A stretch of DNA of 64,000 bases. Source: an uncultured Oscillospiraceae bacterium. Its GTDB lineage: Bacteria > Bacillota > Clostridia > Oscillospirales > Ruminococcaceae. The position numbers were made by a program, and so were the translations under genes. Numbering within the stretch: the stretch's first letter is position 1; every line of letters begins with the position of its first letter. Location: the NCBI GenBank assembly GCA_900540595.1, contig UQGL01000010.1, forward strand, positions 5,356-69,355, in the 5' to 3' direction. This document shows, piece after piece, positions 16,615 through 24,176 of the stretch. The notes under the pieces were generated by a model. That model had not been told where the DNA came from, ran no database searches, and saw only the letters and a program-made list of their open reading frames with translations.

Positions 16615-17574
16615 TTATTTCAATCGCTGGTCAGCACCGAAGAATTTGAACATCTTGCAGCCGCCCAGCATACGGCTGGCGACCTTTTCGGTGTAACGGG
16701 CCATAAAAACGGTCTGATCCGTGATGTTGGTCGTGTAGATCGTGGGGCGGTGGGTCAGCATACGGGTGTTGATCAGCTCATACAGTACACTGATGGTCAG
16801 CGGCGTGATGTACTCTGTGCCCAGATCATCAAGGATCAGCAGGTCGGCCTCCTGGCAGGCGGCCAGCCATTCATCCTTGGTGGAGTAGTCGAAATGCTCC
16901 CGGCCCAGCTGGGCTGCCAGTGCAGCGGCGCTGGTGTACAGTACATCGTGGCCGCCCTCCAGCACAGCATCGGCAATGGCCAATGCCAGATGCGTTTTGC
17001 CAAGCCCCGTGTGCCCCATAAAAAGCAGGTTCGGGCTGTTCTGGCTGAACCGTGCGGCGTAGGTCTGGCAGTAATTCAGCAGCTTGCCCATATACTCGCG
17101 CGGGGAGATGCCAAGCTCCGGCTCAACAGTTTCGCTGTAGCGCGCAACCTCAAAGCTGGCAAACTGGCAAAGCCCGAGCGGACTGGCGGCGTTGATCTCC
17201 TCGCGGCGCAGGCGGCGGGCTGCCTCGGCCACGCAGCTGCAGGGGATACCGCCCCGCATGCCGGTGTCCTCACACAGGGGGCAGCGGTAGGCGGGGGTAA
17301 AGGCGTTCTCCTCATAGCCGGCCTCCCTTACGGCGGCGGCCAGTGCCTCGTCCGCGCGGGTCAGCGCGGCGCGGGCGGCCTCGATGCTGCCCCCCAGCGC
17401 GGCAGCCTTGGCAAGGCCCAGCCCGGCCCGCATGTGGGCGTTGTCAGCCTCGGCCAGTGCCGGGTGGGCGGCATAGGCGGCGCGGCGGGCAGTCTCAGCC
17501 TGCATGACAGCCTGCTGACGGCGGGCGGCTACCTCGCGCTGCGCGGCGCGGAACAGTTCGTCTTTTGTGCGCAT
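16615..17574 (-). CDS. DnaC/DnaI-like helicase-loader ATPase
   Basis: A 319-residue AAA+ protein that should load the replicative helicase. It has an Ala/Arg-rich helical N-terminus and a zinc-binding region (CPLC at 98-101, CSC at 112-114), as in DnaI. The ATPase has Walker A GHTGLGKT (187-194), Walker B DLLILDDLG (about 244-252) and a sensor segment TTNITDQ. It starts 3 bp after the stop of the DnaD-family gene, a typical primosome pairing in Firmicutes. Confidence 0.87.
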   Translation of the reverse strand: MRTKDELFRAAQREVAARRQQAVMQAETARRAAYAAHPALAEADNAHMRAGLGLAKAAALGGSIEAARAALTRADEALAAAVREAGYEENAFTPAYRCPLCEDTGMRGGIPCSCVAEAARRLRREEINAASPLGLCQFASFEVARYSETVEPELGISPREYMGKLLNYCQTYAARFSQNSPNLLFMGHTGLGKTHLALAIADAVLEGGHDVLYTSAAALAAQLGREHFDYSTKDEWLAACQEADLLILDDLGTEYITPLTISVLYELINTRMLTHRPTIYTTNITDQTVFMARYTEKVASRMLGGCKMFKFFGADQRLK

Positions 17575-17577
17575 GGA

Positions 17578-18480
17578 TCATCCCTCCTCGTCAAACATCG
17601 CAGCCCAGTCGCGGTTGAACAGGTCCTTCTGGGCACTGGCGGCGGGCGGCTGGGCGCCGGGGCGCTCAGTCATGACAATGTTGCTGCCCTCCAGCTGGCC
17701 CTGCTTGCGGGCGGCATCGATGGTCGTGATGCCCTGCGCGCGCCATGCGCGCAGGATGCCGTCCACATACCGCACCGTGTTTTTGCCGTTGGCCCGCAGC
17801 AGCGCCTCGTCGATCATCTCGTGGCCGATGCCCATTTCCTCATGCCAGCGGGCAATCGCGCGGCGCTCCCAATTTGTCAGGGCGCGCGGCTCAACACCAA
17901 ACTGGGCGGCGGCGTCAGCACACCAGTCCTCGCGCTGCTTGGCGCGCTTGAGCCAGCGCTCGGCGTCCTCGCCGTTTTCCACACCGTCCTCACGCCAGCG
18001 GGCCAGAAGATGCGCCACGGCGGCAACGCTGCGCCGACCGATGCGCGTTACCTCGGCGCAGCAGAGCAGAATCACATCGGGCTTCCAGCCGTCAGCCAGA
18101 TATAGGTCAACAAGCCGCTGCAGCTCGCTCCGGCTCAGCGTCTTGCCGAAGGCGTTCTGCGCCTCCTGACACAGCACCGCTACATAGGGGTCGTTGATCG
18201 CGCTGGCTAAGTCCACATGGGCAGGCTCGGCCGGGGCGGTGGCTGCGCTGCGCTCGTTCACCAGCAGCCCGGCACCCGCCCAGTACTGCAGCGCGCGCTT
18301 GGCGGCCTCGATACTGGGCAGCGCCAGCGCCCGGGCCATTGTGCGGGGGTCGGTGTCGCGGGTCTGCAAAATATACAGCGCCGCCCGGATTGTATCGCCG
18401 TCAGTCTGGCACAGGTGTGTCAGCACAAGCTGCGGCACCGCAAGGGTATCGCCGGTGTTGTCCGCCAATCGGTAGCCCAT
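17578..18480 (-). CDS. DnaD-like primosomal protein
   Basis: A 300-residue protein. The N-terminal winged-helix-like part (LVLTHLCQTDGDTIRAALYIL) is followed by DnaD/DnaB-type helical domains (LQRLVDLYLADGWKPDVILL, then IDEALLRANGKNTVRYVDGIL). I prefer the ATG at 18480 (MGYRLADN) because GGGGAGG lies 9 bases upstream; the ATG at 18498 would contain that ribosome site in its own coding sequence. The partner helicase loader follows after 3 bp. Expected to help primosome assembly on DNA. Confidence 0.8.
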   Translation of the reverse strand: MGYRLADNTGDTLAVPQLVLTHLCQTDGDTIRAALYILQTRDTDPRTMARALALPSIEAAKRALQYWAGAGLLVNERSAATAPAEPAHVDLASAINDPYVAVLCQEAQNAFGKTLSRSELQRLVDLYLADGWKPDVILLCCAEVTRIGRRSVAAVAHLLARWREDGVENGEDAERWLKRAKQREDWCADAAAQFGVEPRALTNWERRAIARWHEEMGIGHEMIDEALLRANGKNTVRYVDGILRAWRAQGITTIDAARKQGQLEGSNIVMTERPGAQPPAASAQKDLFNRDWAAMFDEEG

Positions 18481-18560
18481 ATCCGCAAACCTCCCCACTT
18501 TAATAATTTAATAATTATACCACGCGGCAGCCGATTTGTCCACTTTTGCCCGAAAAACTG

Positions 18561-18586
18561 CCCAAAAATCAGACTGTGATTTTGGG
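18561..18586. other. Inverted repeat in the divergent dnaD / phosphoribosyltransferase gap
   Basis: CCCAAAAATCA and TGATTTTGGG form an arm pair with one bulged base around a GACTG centre, 12 bp upstream of the -35 at 18598. It could be an operator or a cruciform; no T run marks it as a terminator. Confidence 0.4.
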
Positions 18587-18597
18587 TAATGCGTTTC

Positions 18598-18626
18598 TTG
18601 TTTTTTGATGCAAAAATTTGTACAAT
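18598..18626 (+). promoter_or_regulatory. Promoter of the phosphoribosyltransferase-like gene
   Basis: TTGTTT (18598-18603), 17-nt spacer, TACAAT (18621-18626). Confidence 0.6.
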
Positions 18627-18665
18627 AATACCATAAACAGTTTAAGCATTAAGGGGGATTCCACC

Positions 18666-19304
18666 ATGGCGATGAATCTTGTAAAACTGCCCACCGGTAA
18701 GCCGAACCTGCAGCTGCGCGTCAGCAAGGGGCATTATGCCACCAGCCACAGCCATATCAACTATTATATTGATGTCACGCTGACAAAGTTCCGCCTGTCG
18801 GAGGCACGCGCGGCCGCAGCGGAGCTGGTGCGGGCCTATAAATCGACGACCATCGTGGATACCATCCTTTGTCTGGACGGTACCGAGGTCATCGGTGCCT
18901 GCATGGCAAGTGAGCTGACCAAGGCCGGCTATACGAATATGAACGCGCACCAGACGATCTATGTGGTCACGCCGGAGCATACCACCGGCAGCCAGCTTCT
19001 TTTCCGTGAAAACACGGCCCCTATGATCGCGGGCAAGCATGTACTTGTGCTGGCAGCCTCGGTCACCACCGGCTATACGGTGCAGGGCGCGGTCGAGGCC
19101 ATCCGCTACTACGGCGGTGACCCGGTCGGCATCGCGGCAATTTTTGCCTCAGTCAAGGAGTGCGCGGACTATCCGGTGGCAAGCATCTTTGACCCCCATG
19201 ACCTGCCCGACTATGAGACCTATGACGCCCACAACTGCCCCTGGTGCAGGCAGGGCAAGAAAATTGATGCCCTTGTCAACAGCTTCGGCTATTCCAGTCT
19301 GTAA
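18666..19304 (+). CDS. Phosphoribosyltransferase-like protein with altered PRPP loop
   Basis: A 212-residue type I phosphoribosyltransferase fold, probably annotated as orotate phosphoribosyltransferase-like. The PRPP-binding loop reads VLVLAASVTTGYT (126-138). Canonical enzymes have two acidic residues before the (I/V)TTG, and here they are Ala and Ser, so PRPP binding or catalysis may be changed. A C-terminal CPWC-RQGKK suggests an extra metal- or RNA-binding tail. The start at 18666 follows AAGGGGGA; an ATG at 18618 overlaps the promoter. Monocistronic. A regulatory or salvage role is possible but unproven. Confidence 0.7.
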   Translation: MAMNLVKLPTGKPNLQLRVSKGHYATSHSHINYYIDVTLTKFRLSEARAAAAELVRAYKSTTIVDTILCLDGTEVIGACMASELTKAGYTNMNAHQTIYVVTPEHTTGSQLLFRENTAPMIAGKHVLVLAASVTTGYTVQGAVEAIRYYGGDPVGIAAIFASVKECADYPVASIFDPHDLPDYETYDAHNCPWCRQGKKIDALVNSFGYSSL

Positions 19305-19318
19305 GTTTGTGACGATTT

Positions 19319-19345
19319 TGCCCCCTCGAAGGAGGGGGCTTTTTG
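19319..19345 (+). terminator. Terminator after the phosphoribosyltransferase-like gene
   Basis: GCCCCCTC/GAGGGGGC stem (19320-19327 with 19332-19339), GAAG tetraloop, TTTTT. Confidence 0.85.
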
Positions 19346-19359
19346 TTGCTTTTTATCGG

Positions 19360-19388
19360 TTGACGCTCCGTGCTCTGCCCTTTATAAT
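19360..19388 (+). promoter_or_regulatory. Promoter of the 365-residue unknown protein
   Basis: TTGACG (19360-19365), 17-nt spacer, TATAAT (19383-19388). Confidence 0.8.
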
Positions 19389-19420
19389 AGGAAGGCTGAC
19401 TTTTTATAGGAGGAATTGGT

Positions 19421-20518
19421 TTGAACACGGAAAATCTCAATGGAATTCTTGCACAATACATCCAGCACTGCAAAAGCCGCATGGCGGCGGATGAGGGTAC
19501 GATCTGGCGCGCGGTGGACTGCTTTGGCGTAAACTGGGATATAGATGACAGTGACTTTCCTGTCATGTTCGGCGATGCAATGCAGCAGGCAAAGCAGGCG
19601 CTGGACAATCCGGCGCTGCAGCCTGTCGGCGGTCTGCAGGACCTGATGCTGCGCGATGCAGAGGTGGAGCTTGTGCGCGAGTGCTTCCGCTGGCTCTTTA
19701 AAGAGGATGACGGCGATATTGCAAAGCGCCGCGGCCGCGCCGAGCTGTTTGCGGATCAGATCAACGGCCGCTTCCGCCGTGTGTTTCCGCGGTTGAGCAA
19801 ATACACAATGAATGCCGCGAACGCGCTCTTTTTCCTGAACCTGTGGGAGCCGCACGACAACTACTTTTACCATGCGGCCGAAGCCAAGGCGTGGGCAGAG
19901 TATTTTGACTATGAGGCCGATTTCGGCGGCGGTGCAGCGCTGGATCTGCCCCGTTACTATACCATGTGCAATGACCTGCTGCGGGAGCTGGAAAACTACC
20001 CCGAGCTGATCGCCCTGCACAAGGCGTATGCGGCGCAGGAACTGGGCGGCATAGAGGACAGCCTCCATTTGCTGGTCTACGACATCCTGCACACAGCCTA
20101 CACCGAGCAGTTTTACCCCAAGGGCTACGCCCGCAGCGCCACCACCAAGGAACGCGCCAAGGCTGTCAAGGAGAAAAATACCCGCGCCGAGCTGTGCATC
20201 CGCATCGGCGAGTGCGAGCAGACCTTGCAGGAGCTGCTGGCCAGCCCTGCCGAGCTGCCCGATCTGACCGGCTGCAAGATCACCCACAGAATGTTCGGTG
20301 CCGGCACCGTGCAGCCCGCAGAGGGACAGTTCATGGTCATCGACTTCAACGGCACACTGAAAAAGTTCAGCTACACGGCCTCGATGAACAGCGGCTACCT
20401 CAGCGCCGAGGATCCCGCCGTAGAAGCCCGGCTGCAGGCCTATCAGGACTACAACAAAGAAAAAGACCGTCTTGAAAAAGAGCTGAAAAACCTGAAGGCA
20501 GAACTGATGAAGCTGTAA
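19421..20518 (+). CDS. Unknown cytoplasmic protein with a C-terminal SH3/Tudor-like segment and coiled coil
   Basis: A 365-residue protein I do not recognise. The start is a TTG at 19421 with AGGAGG 7 bases upstream (19408-19413), which decides the start. Residues 1-250 are helical and rich in Tyr, Trp and Glu. Near the C-terminus is CKITHRMFGAGTV with VIDFNGTLKKF, a pattern like the small beta-barrel at the end of UvrD/PcrA helicases and in CarD-type proteins. The last 30 residues (KEKDRLEKELKNLKAEL) are a coiled coil. No signal peptide. It has its own promoter; nucleic-acid or polymerase contact is a guess. Confidence 0.6.
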   Translation: MNTENLNGILAQYIQHCKSRMAADEGTIWRAVDCFGVNWDIDDSDFPVMFGDAMQQAKQALDNPALQPVGGLQDLMLRDAEVELVRECFRWLFKEDDGDIAKRRGRAELFADQINGRFRRVFPRLSKYTMNAANALFFLNLWEPHDNYFYHAAEAKAWAEYFDYEADFGGGAALDLPRYYTMCNDLLRELENYPELIALHKAYAAQELGGIEDSLHLLVYDILHTAYTEQFYPKGYARSATTKERAKAVKEKNTRAELCIRIGECEQTLQELLASPAELPDLTGCKITHRMFGAGTVQPAEGQFMVIDFNGTLKKFSYTASMNSGYLSAEDPAVEARLQAYQDYNKEKDRLEKELKNLKAELMKL

Positions 20519-20527
20519 GCTGCCCAC

Positions 20528-20556
20528 TTGACAAATGGCGGGGAGAACGATATAAT
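20528..20556 (+). promoter_or_regulatory. Consensus promoter of tRNA-Gly
   Basis: TTGACA (20528-20533), 17-nt spacer, TATAAT (20551-20556), an exact sigma-A consensus. Confidence 0.9.
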
Positions 20557-20568
20557 ACTAGTTGTTGC

Positions 20569-20643
20569 GCGGCTGTCGTACAACGGCTAGTACATCAGCC
20601 TTCCAAGCTGAGGACGTGGGTTCGACTCCCATCAGCCGCTCCA
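20569..20643 (+). tRNA. tRNA-Gly (anticodon TCC)
   Basis: Acceptor GCGGCTG/CAGCCGC, anticodon loop CTTCCAA with TCC at 20602-20604, T arm GTGGG-TTCGACT-CCCAT, discriminator T and encoded CCA at 20641-20643. Full cloverleaf of 75 nt. Confidence 0.95.
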
Positions 20644-20690
20644 AAACAAAGCTCCCAAACCGGGATACGGTTTGGGAGTTTTGTTTTGGA
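20644..20690 (+). terminator. Terminator after tRNA-Gly
   Basis: CTCCCAAACC/GGTTTGGGAG stem (20652-20661 with 20669-20678), extended by flanking AAACAAA/TTTGTTT, with a T-rich 3' side. Confidence 0.85.
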
Positions 20691-20733
20691 CTTGCTGTAA
20701 CATTTTTGCCACTTTATTTTACATTTTGCGCTC

Positions 20734-20762
20734 TTGACAAGGGCGCGGGAAAGCCCCATAAT
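20734..20762 (+). promoter_or_regulatory. Promoter of rsmD
   Basis: TTGACA (20734-20739), 17-nt spacer, CATAAT (20757-20762). Confidence 0.7.
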
Positions 20763-20806
20763 AAATACTGAATCTGTGTAATTTGAAAGGAAAGAGGTGC
20801 GGCACC

Positions 20807-21355
20807 ATGCGCGTGATTGCCGGAACAGCCCGCGGTAAGAATCTGCAGGCACTGCCGGGCGAGGATATTACCCGCCCGACCATCAACCGTGTGAAGGAGG
20901 CTATGTTCTCCAGCGTGCAGTTCCTTGTGCCGGGGGCACGGGTGCTGGATCTGTTTGCGGGCAGTGGGCAGCTGGGTATTGAGGCACTGTCCCGCGGCGC
21001 TAAAAGCTGCCTTTTTGTAGACCGCTCTGCCGAGGCACTGGCTGTAGTCAGGGCCAACTGCAAGACAGCAGGGGTCGAGCGCCAGAGTGATATCCGCCAG
21101 AGTGAGGCCGAAGGCTTTTTGGCTAACATTCGCGGCCCGTTTGAGCTGGCGCTGCTCGACCCGCCGTTCTACCAGAATACCGTGGCCGCTGTGCTGCCGC
21201 TGCTGGCCGCTAAGATGGCCCCCGGCGGTGTGGTCCTCTGCGAAACAGAGCGGGAGGCCGACCTGCCCGAGCAGGCCGGGGCACTGACTTTGGTAAAGCA
21301 ATACAACTACGGCAAGATCAAGGTCAGCCGCTATGAGAGAGGGGAAGAGGCATGA
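20807..21355 (+). CDS. rsmD: 16S rRNA (guanine966-N2)-methyltransferase
   Basis: A 182-residue SAM-dependent methyltransferase that modifies G966 of 16S rRNA during 30S assembly. The SAM site is DLFAGSGQLGIEA (48-60) and the catalytic motif is DPPFY (118-122). The start MRVIAGTARGK is the family N-terminus; the in-frame ATG at 20783 lies over the ribosome site. The stop overlaps the next start as ATGA, so both are translated together. Confidence 0.93.
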   Translation: MRVIAGTARGKNLQALPGEDITRPTINRVKEAMFSSVQFLVPGARVLDLFAGSGQLGIEALSRGAKSCLFVDRSAEALAVVRANCKTAGVERQSDIRQSEAEGFLANIRGPFELALLDPPFYQNTVAAVLPLLAAKMAPGGVVLCETEREADLPEQAGALTLVKQYNYGKIKVSRYERGEEA

Positions 21356-21825
21356 ACGTAGAAGAATTGCTGGAATTGATGGAGGAAACGCTGGAGGCAG
21401 GTACGGCTGTGCCGTTCGCCGCATCTAAGCGGGTGGTCGATGTGGACCGTATGCGCGATATTATTGACGAGGTGCGCAACAACCTCCCTGATGAAGTCCG
21501 CGAAAGCAAGAAAATCGTCAATGACCGCGAGCAGATCATGAAAAACGCCCGTATCGAATCGGAAAGTATCATTCAGCAGGCCGAGGAAAAAGCCCGCAAC
21601 CTGACCAGTGAGCAGGAGATCGTCCGCCGCAGCCAGCAGTATGCGGCGGAGATCGTTACCAAAGCGCAGGCGCAGGCCAAGGAGCTGAGCCGCAATGCAA
21701 CCGTCTACTGTGAGGGCATTTTGAAAAACTCTGAGGAGGTGCTGGCCCGCAGTGTGGCAGACATCAAGAATGTCCGCATGAACCTGCGCAGCGCCGCCCG
21801 CCCGAACCGCGGACAGCAAAAGTAA
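21352..21825 (+). CDS. Coiled-coil protein (DivIVA / ATP-synthase-B-like)
   Basis: A 157-residue, mostly helical protein (residues 35-150) with heptad-like spacing and no transmembrane segment. Segments such as IVNDREQIMKNARIESESII and AQAKELSRNA give weak similarity to DivIVA or F-ATPase b subunits, and it may be labelled ATPase in databases without good reason. It overlaps rsmD by 4 bp, a conserved pairing in this group by recollection only. A cytoskeletal or scaffolding role is an inference. Confidence 0.65.
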   Translation: MNVEELLELMEETLEAGTAVPFAASKRVVDVDRMRDIIDEVRNNLPDEVRESKKIVNDREQIMKNARIESESIIQQAEEKARNLTSEQEIVRRSQQYAAEIVTKAQAQAKELSRNATVYCEGILKNSEEVLARSVADIKNVRMNLRSAARPNRGQQK

Positions 21826-21885
21826 TCACTGTTGTTATTTACGGCACAATTCCGCTGAAAAAATCCATATCTTTACAAAATAGAC

Positions 21886-21916
21886 GCCGCACCGTGTAAA
21901 ACGGTGCGGCTTTTTT
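21886..21916 (+). terminator. Terminator before the dcw cluster
   Basis: GCCGCACCGT/ACGGTGCGGC perfect 10-bp stem (21886-21895 with 21901-21910), 5-nt loop, six Ts. The rest of the gap to mraZ (21917-22228) holds the regulatory sites listed next and no gene. Confidence 0.9.
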
Positions 21917-22079
21917 GCGCCTATGGGCGAAAAAGCGCAGCGGCTGCGCATTTGCTGCAAACCGCTGTGTGCAGCCAGCGCCCCTTTGTACAAACTGTGA
22001 AAAATCAGTTTGCGGCGCAGTTTTTCCCCGTCTGCCCTTGCTTTTTGCAGGATAAAATGGTACTATTATCTTACCACAG

Positions 22080-22126
22080 GTGGGTAATTGTGGTGAGAAT
22101 AACAACAAAAGTGGTTAAGCGTGGGT
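22080..22126 (+). promoter_or_regulatory. Candidate MraZ operator: four phased GTGG repeats
   Basis: Direct repeats GTGGGT (22080), GTGGTG (22090), GTGGTT (22111) and GTGGGT (22121), with start-to-start distances of 10, 21 and 10 bp, so all lie on one face of the helix. MraZ proteins bind repeated TGGG- or GTG-type boxes before their own gene. The promoter itself is not clear in this stretch. Confidence 0.65.
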
Positions 22127-22128
22127 AG

Positions 22129-22158
22129 TTTTCCACGTTATCCACAGAGTTATCCACA
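22129..22158 (+). promoter_or_regulatory. Tandem DnaA boxes upstream of mraZ
   Basis: Two perfect DnaA boxes TTATCCACA at 22138-22146 and 22150-22158, and a weaker one, TTTTCCACG, at 22129-22137, all in the same orientation. They lie 70-100 bp before the mraZ start and directly after the GTGG repeats. Confidence 0.75.
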
Positions 22159-22228
22159 AAGAGAACGCGGCATCGTAAAAAATCTTGCCGTAAATTTGTG
22201 CAGCCTGACGAAGGGAGGGAAAGGACAG

Positions 22229-22645
22229 ATGCTGGTCGGTCAGTATGATTACGCCATCGACGCCAAGGGTCGTCTGAATTTCCCCGCCCGCTTCCGCGAT
22301 GCGATGGGGGAGACCTTCATCGTCACCCGCTGGCTGGACCACTGTCTGGCCGCCTTCCCGGCCGAGGAATTTGAAAAGGTCGCTGCCAAAATCGAGGAAA
22401 AGGGCCTTGTCAAGGGCCGCAAGGTCAGCCGTATGCTCTACGCTTCTGCGGTGGAGGTCAGCCCGGACAAGCAGGGCCGCATCCAGCTGCCCGCCAAGCT
22501 GCGGGAGTATGCAGGCCTTGACCATGATGTGACGATCATCGGCAGCCGCAGCTTTGCTGAGATCTGGAACACCGAGGCGTGGAACGCCAATCAGGAAACG
22601 AGCGATGAGGATTTCACCGCCGCGATGGAAGATCTTGATTTCTGA
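22229..22645 (+). CDS. mraZ: Transcriptional regulator MraZ
   Basis: A 138-residue MraZ with its two AbrB/SpoVT-like half-domains, marked by DAKGRLNFPARFRD and DKQGRIQLPAKLREYAG. MraZ forms ring-shaped oligomers and binds repeated boxes upstream of the dcw cluster to control it. The start at 22229 (MLVGQYDY, family N-terminus) has GGGAGG upstream; an ATG at 22121 lies in the operator region and is rejected. First gene of the division/wall cluster. Confidence 0.93.
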   Translation: MLVGQYDYAIDAKGRLNFPARFRDAMGETFIVTRWLDHCLAAFPAEEFEKVAAKIEEKGLVKGRKVSRMLYASAVEVSPDKQGRIQLPAKLREYAGLDHDVTIIGSRSFAEIWNTEAWNANQETSDEDFTAAMEDLDF

Positions 22646-22664
22646 TATTATAGGACGATAGAAC

Positions 22665-23588
22665 ATGGAATTTTCACATATCCCCGTACTGCTGCAGCCC
22701 TGTCTGGATGGGTTGAACATTGACCCCGCCGGCATTTATCTGGACGGCACCGCCGGCGGCGCAGGCCACAGCAGAGAGATCGCAAAACGCCTGACCACAG
22801 GACGCCTGATCTCGCTCGATCAGGACCCGGATGCGGTGGCAGTGGCCACCGAAAGGCTCAAGGGTCTGCCGGCGCAGGTGGTACAGGTCAATTTCCGTGA
22901 GGCAGCCCGTGTCCTTGCGGAGCTTGGCATCCCGGCGGTCAACGGGGCCCTGCTAGACCTCGGCGTATCCAGCCATCAGCTGGATGATGCGGCGCGCGGC
23001 TTCTCCTATCATGCCGATGCACCGCTTGACATGCGCATGAGCCAGCAGGGCCCCACCGCCGCGGATCTGGTCAACACCCTTGACCGTGAGGAGCTGACCC
23101 GCATCCTGCGTGACTACGGCGAGGAACCCTACGCATGGCAGATCGCCGGCAGGATCGTATCCGCCCGCGCAGAAAAGCCCATCACCACAACGATGCAGCT
23201 GGCGGAGATCGTAGCCTCCGCTGTGCCCCCGGCTGAGCGCCGCAAGGCAAAGAACCCGGCGCGCCGTACCTTCCAGGCCATCCGCATCGCCGTAAACTCC
23301 GAGCTGGATGCACTGAATGAGGGCCTCGACGCCATCTTTGACTGTCTGGCTCCGGGCGGGCGACTCTGCGTCATCACCTTCCACAGTCTGGAGGACCGTC
23401 TTGTCAAGAATAAGTTCCGCCGCTGGGCGCAGCGCTGCACCTGCCCGCCGGAACAGCCTGTCTGCACCTGCGGGGGTGTGGCCAAGGCAAAGCTGATCAC
23501 CCGCAAGCCCATCGAAGCAGACGCTGCGGAGCTGGAGGCCAACCGCCGCAGCCGCAGCGCCAAATTGAGAGTGTTGGAGAAAGTATAA
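22665..23588 (+). CDS. rsmH: 16S rRNA (cytosine1402-N4)-methyltransferase
   Basis: A 307-residue RsmH (MraW). SAM-binding DGTAGGAGHS is near residue 25, LLDLGVSSHQLDD in the middle and the C-terminal motif VITFHSLEDRLVK is present. It methylates C1402 in the decoding site of the 30S subunit. It follows mraZ by 19 bp, the usual order. Full length. Confidence 0.94.
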   Translation: MEFSHIPVLLQPCLDGLNIDPAGIYLDGTAGGAGHSREIAKRLTTGRLISLDQDPDAVAVATERLKGLPAQVVQVNFREAARVLAELGIPAVNGALLDLGVSSHQLDDAARGFSYHADAPLDMRMSQQGPTAADLVNTLDREELTRILRDYGEEPYAWQIAGRIVSARAEKPITTTMQLAEIVASAVPPAERRKAKNPARRTFQAIRIAVNSELDALNEGLDAIFDCLAPGGRLCVITFHSLEDRLVKNKFRRWAQRCTCPPEQPVCTCGGVAKAKLITRKPIEADAAELEANRRSRSAKLRVLEKV

Positions 23589-23600
23589 GAGGCAAGAACC

Positions 23601-24077
23601 ATGACAACTGTTATGCTGCATGACGGTGCAGCCGCGCCCCGGCTGGAGCGCCCGCAGCCCGCTGTTAAAGTAGTGCGCGGCGGTGATTACGGGCTGAACC
23701 GTGCCCGCCGCTTTGCCCGCATGGTGGCGCGCGTGCTTGCGCTGGCCATTGTGCTGGGGCTGGTTATCAGTGTGCTGTACAGCCATGCCAAGCTGACGGA
23801 GCTGAGCGGCGAGATCAACGAGGTCAACACCCAGTTGGCTGCTGCCCGCAGCGAGTATGATTATCTCAGCACCCGCATGAGTGATATCACAAGCCGCGCC
23901 AGTCTGCAGGAGGTGGCCGAGGGTCAGCTGGGCCTTGTCAAGCTTGATCCCAGCCAGATCACCTATGTCCAGCTGGAGGACGAGAGTGTGATCCAGAAAA
24001 GCACCAACACGGCAGGCAAGTTGCTGGGTGAGGTGCGCACTGCGGCACTGAGCCTGCTGAACAATCTGAACCCGTAA
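23601..24077 (+). CDS. ftsL: FtsL-like cell division protein
   Basis: A 158-residue bitopic protein: about 48 cytoplasmic residues rich in Arg and Pro, one transmembrane helix (about 49-70) and an extracytoplasmic leucine-zipper-like coil (LTELSGEINEVNTQL). Sequence similarity in this family is low; position between rsmH and the division transpeptidase is the main support. It would join DivIB/FtsQ and DivIC in the septal complex. Followed by a hairpin terminator. Confidence 0.8.
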   Translation: MTTVMLHDGAAAPRLERPQPAVKVVRGGDYGLNRARRFARMVARVLALAIVLGLVISVLYSHAKLTELSGEINEVNTQLAAARSEYDYLSTRMSDITSRASLQEVAEGQLGLVKLDPSQITYVQLEDESVIQKSTNTAGKLLGEVRTAALSLLNNLNP

Positions 24078-24096
24078 CAAAAAATATGCAGCTATG

Positions 24097-24143
24097 AGCC
24101 TTTTTGCTGCGCGGCGCGACAGCCGACGGCAAAAAGGCTTTTT
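24097..24143 (+). terminator. Hairpin terminator/attenuator inside the dcw cluster
   Basis: AGCCTTTTTGC/GCAAAAAGGCT perfect 11-bp stem (24097-24107 with 24129-24139) followed by TTTT. It lies between ftsL and the transpeptidase gene, so it should lower transcription of the downstream genes. Confidence 0.75.
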
Positions 24144-24176
24144 GAAATCCTGCACCCACCAAACAGGGGAATGCCG

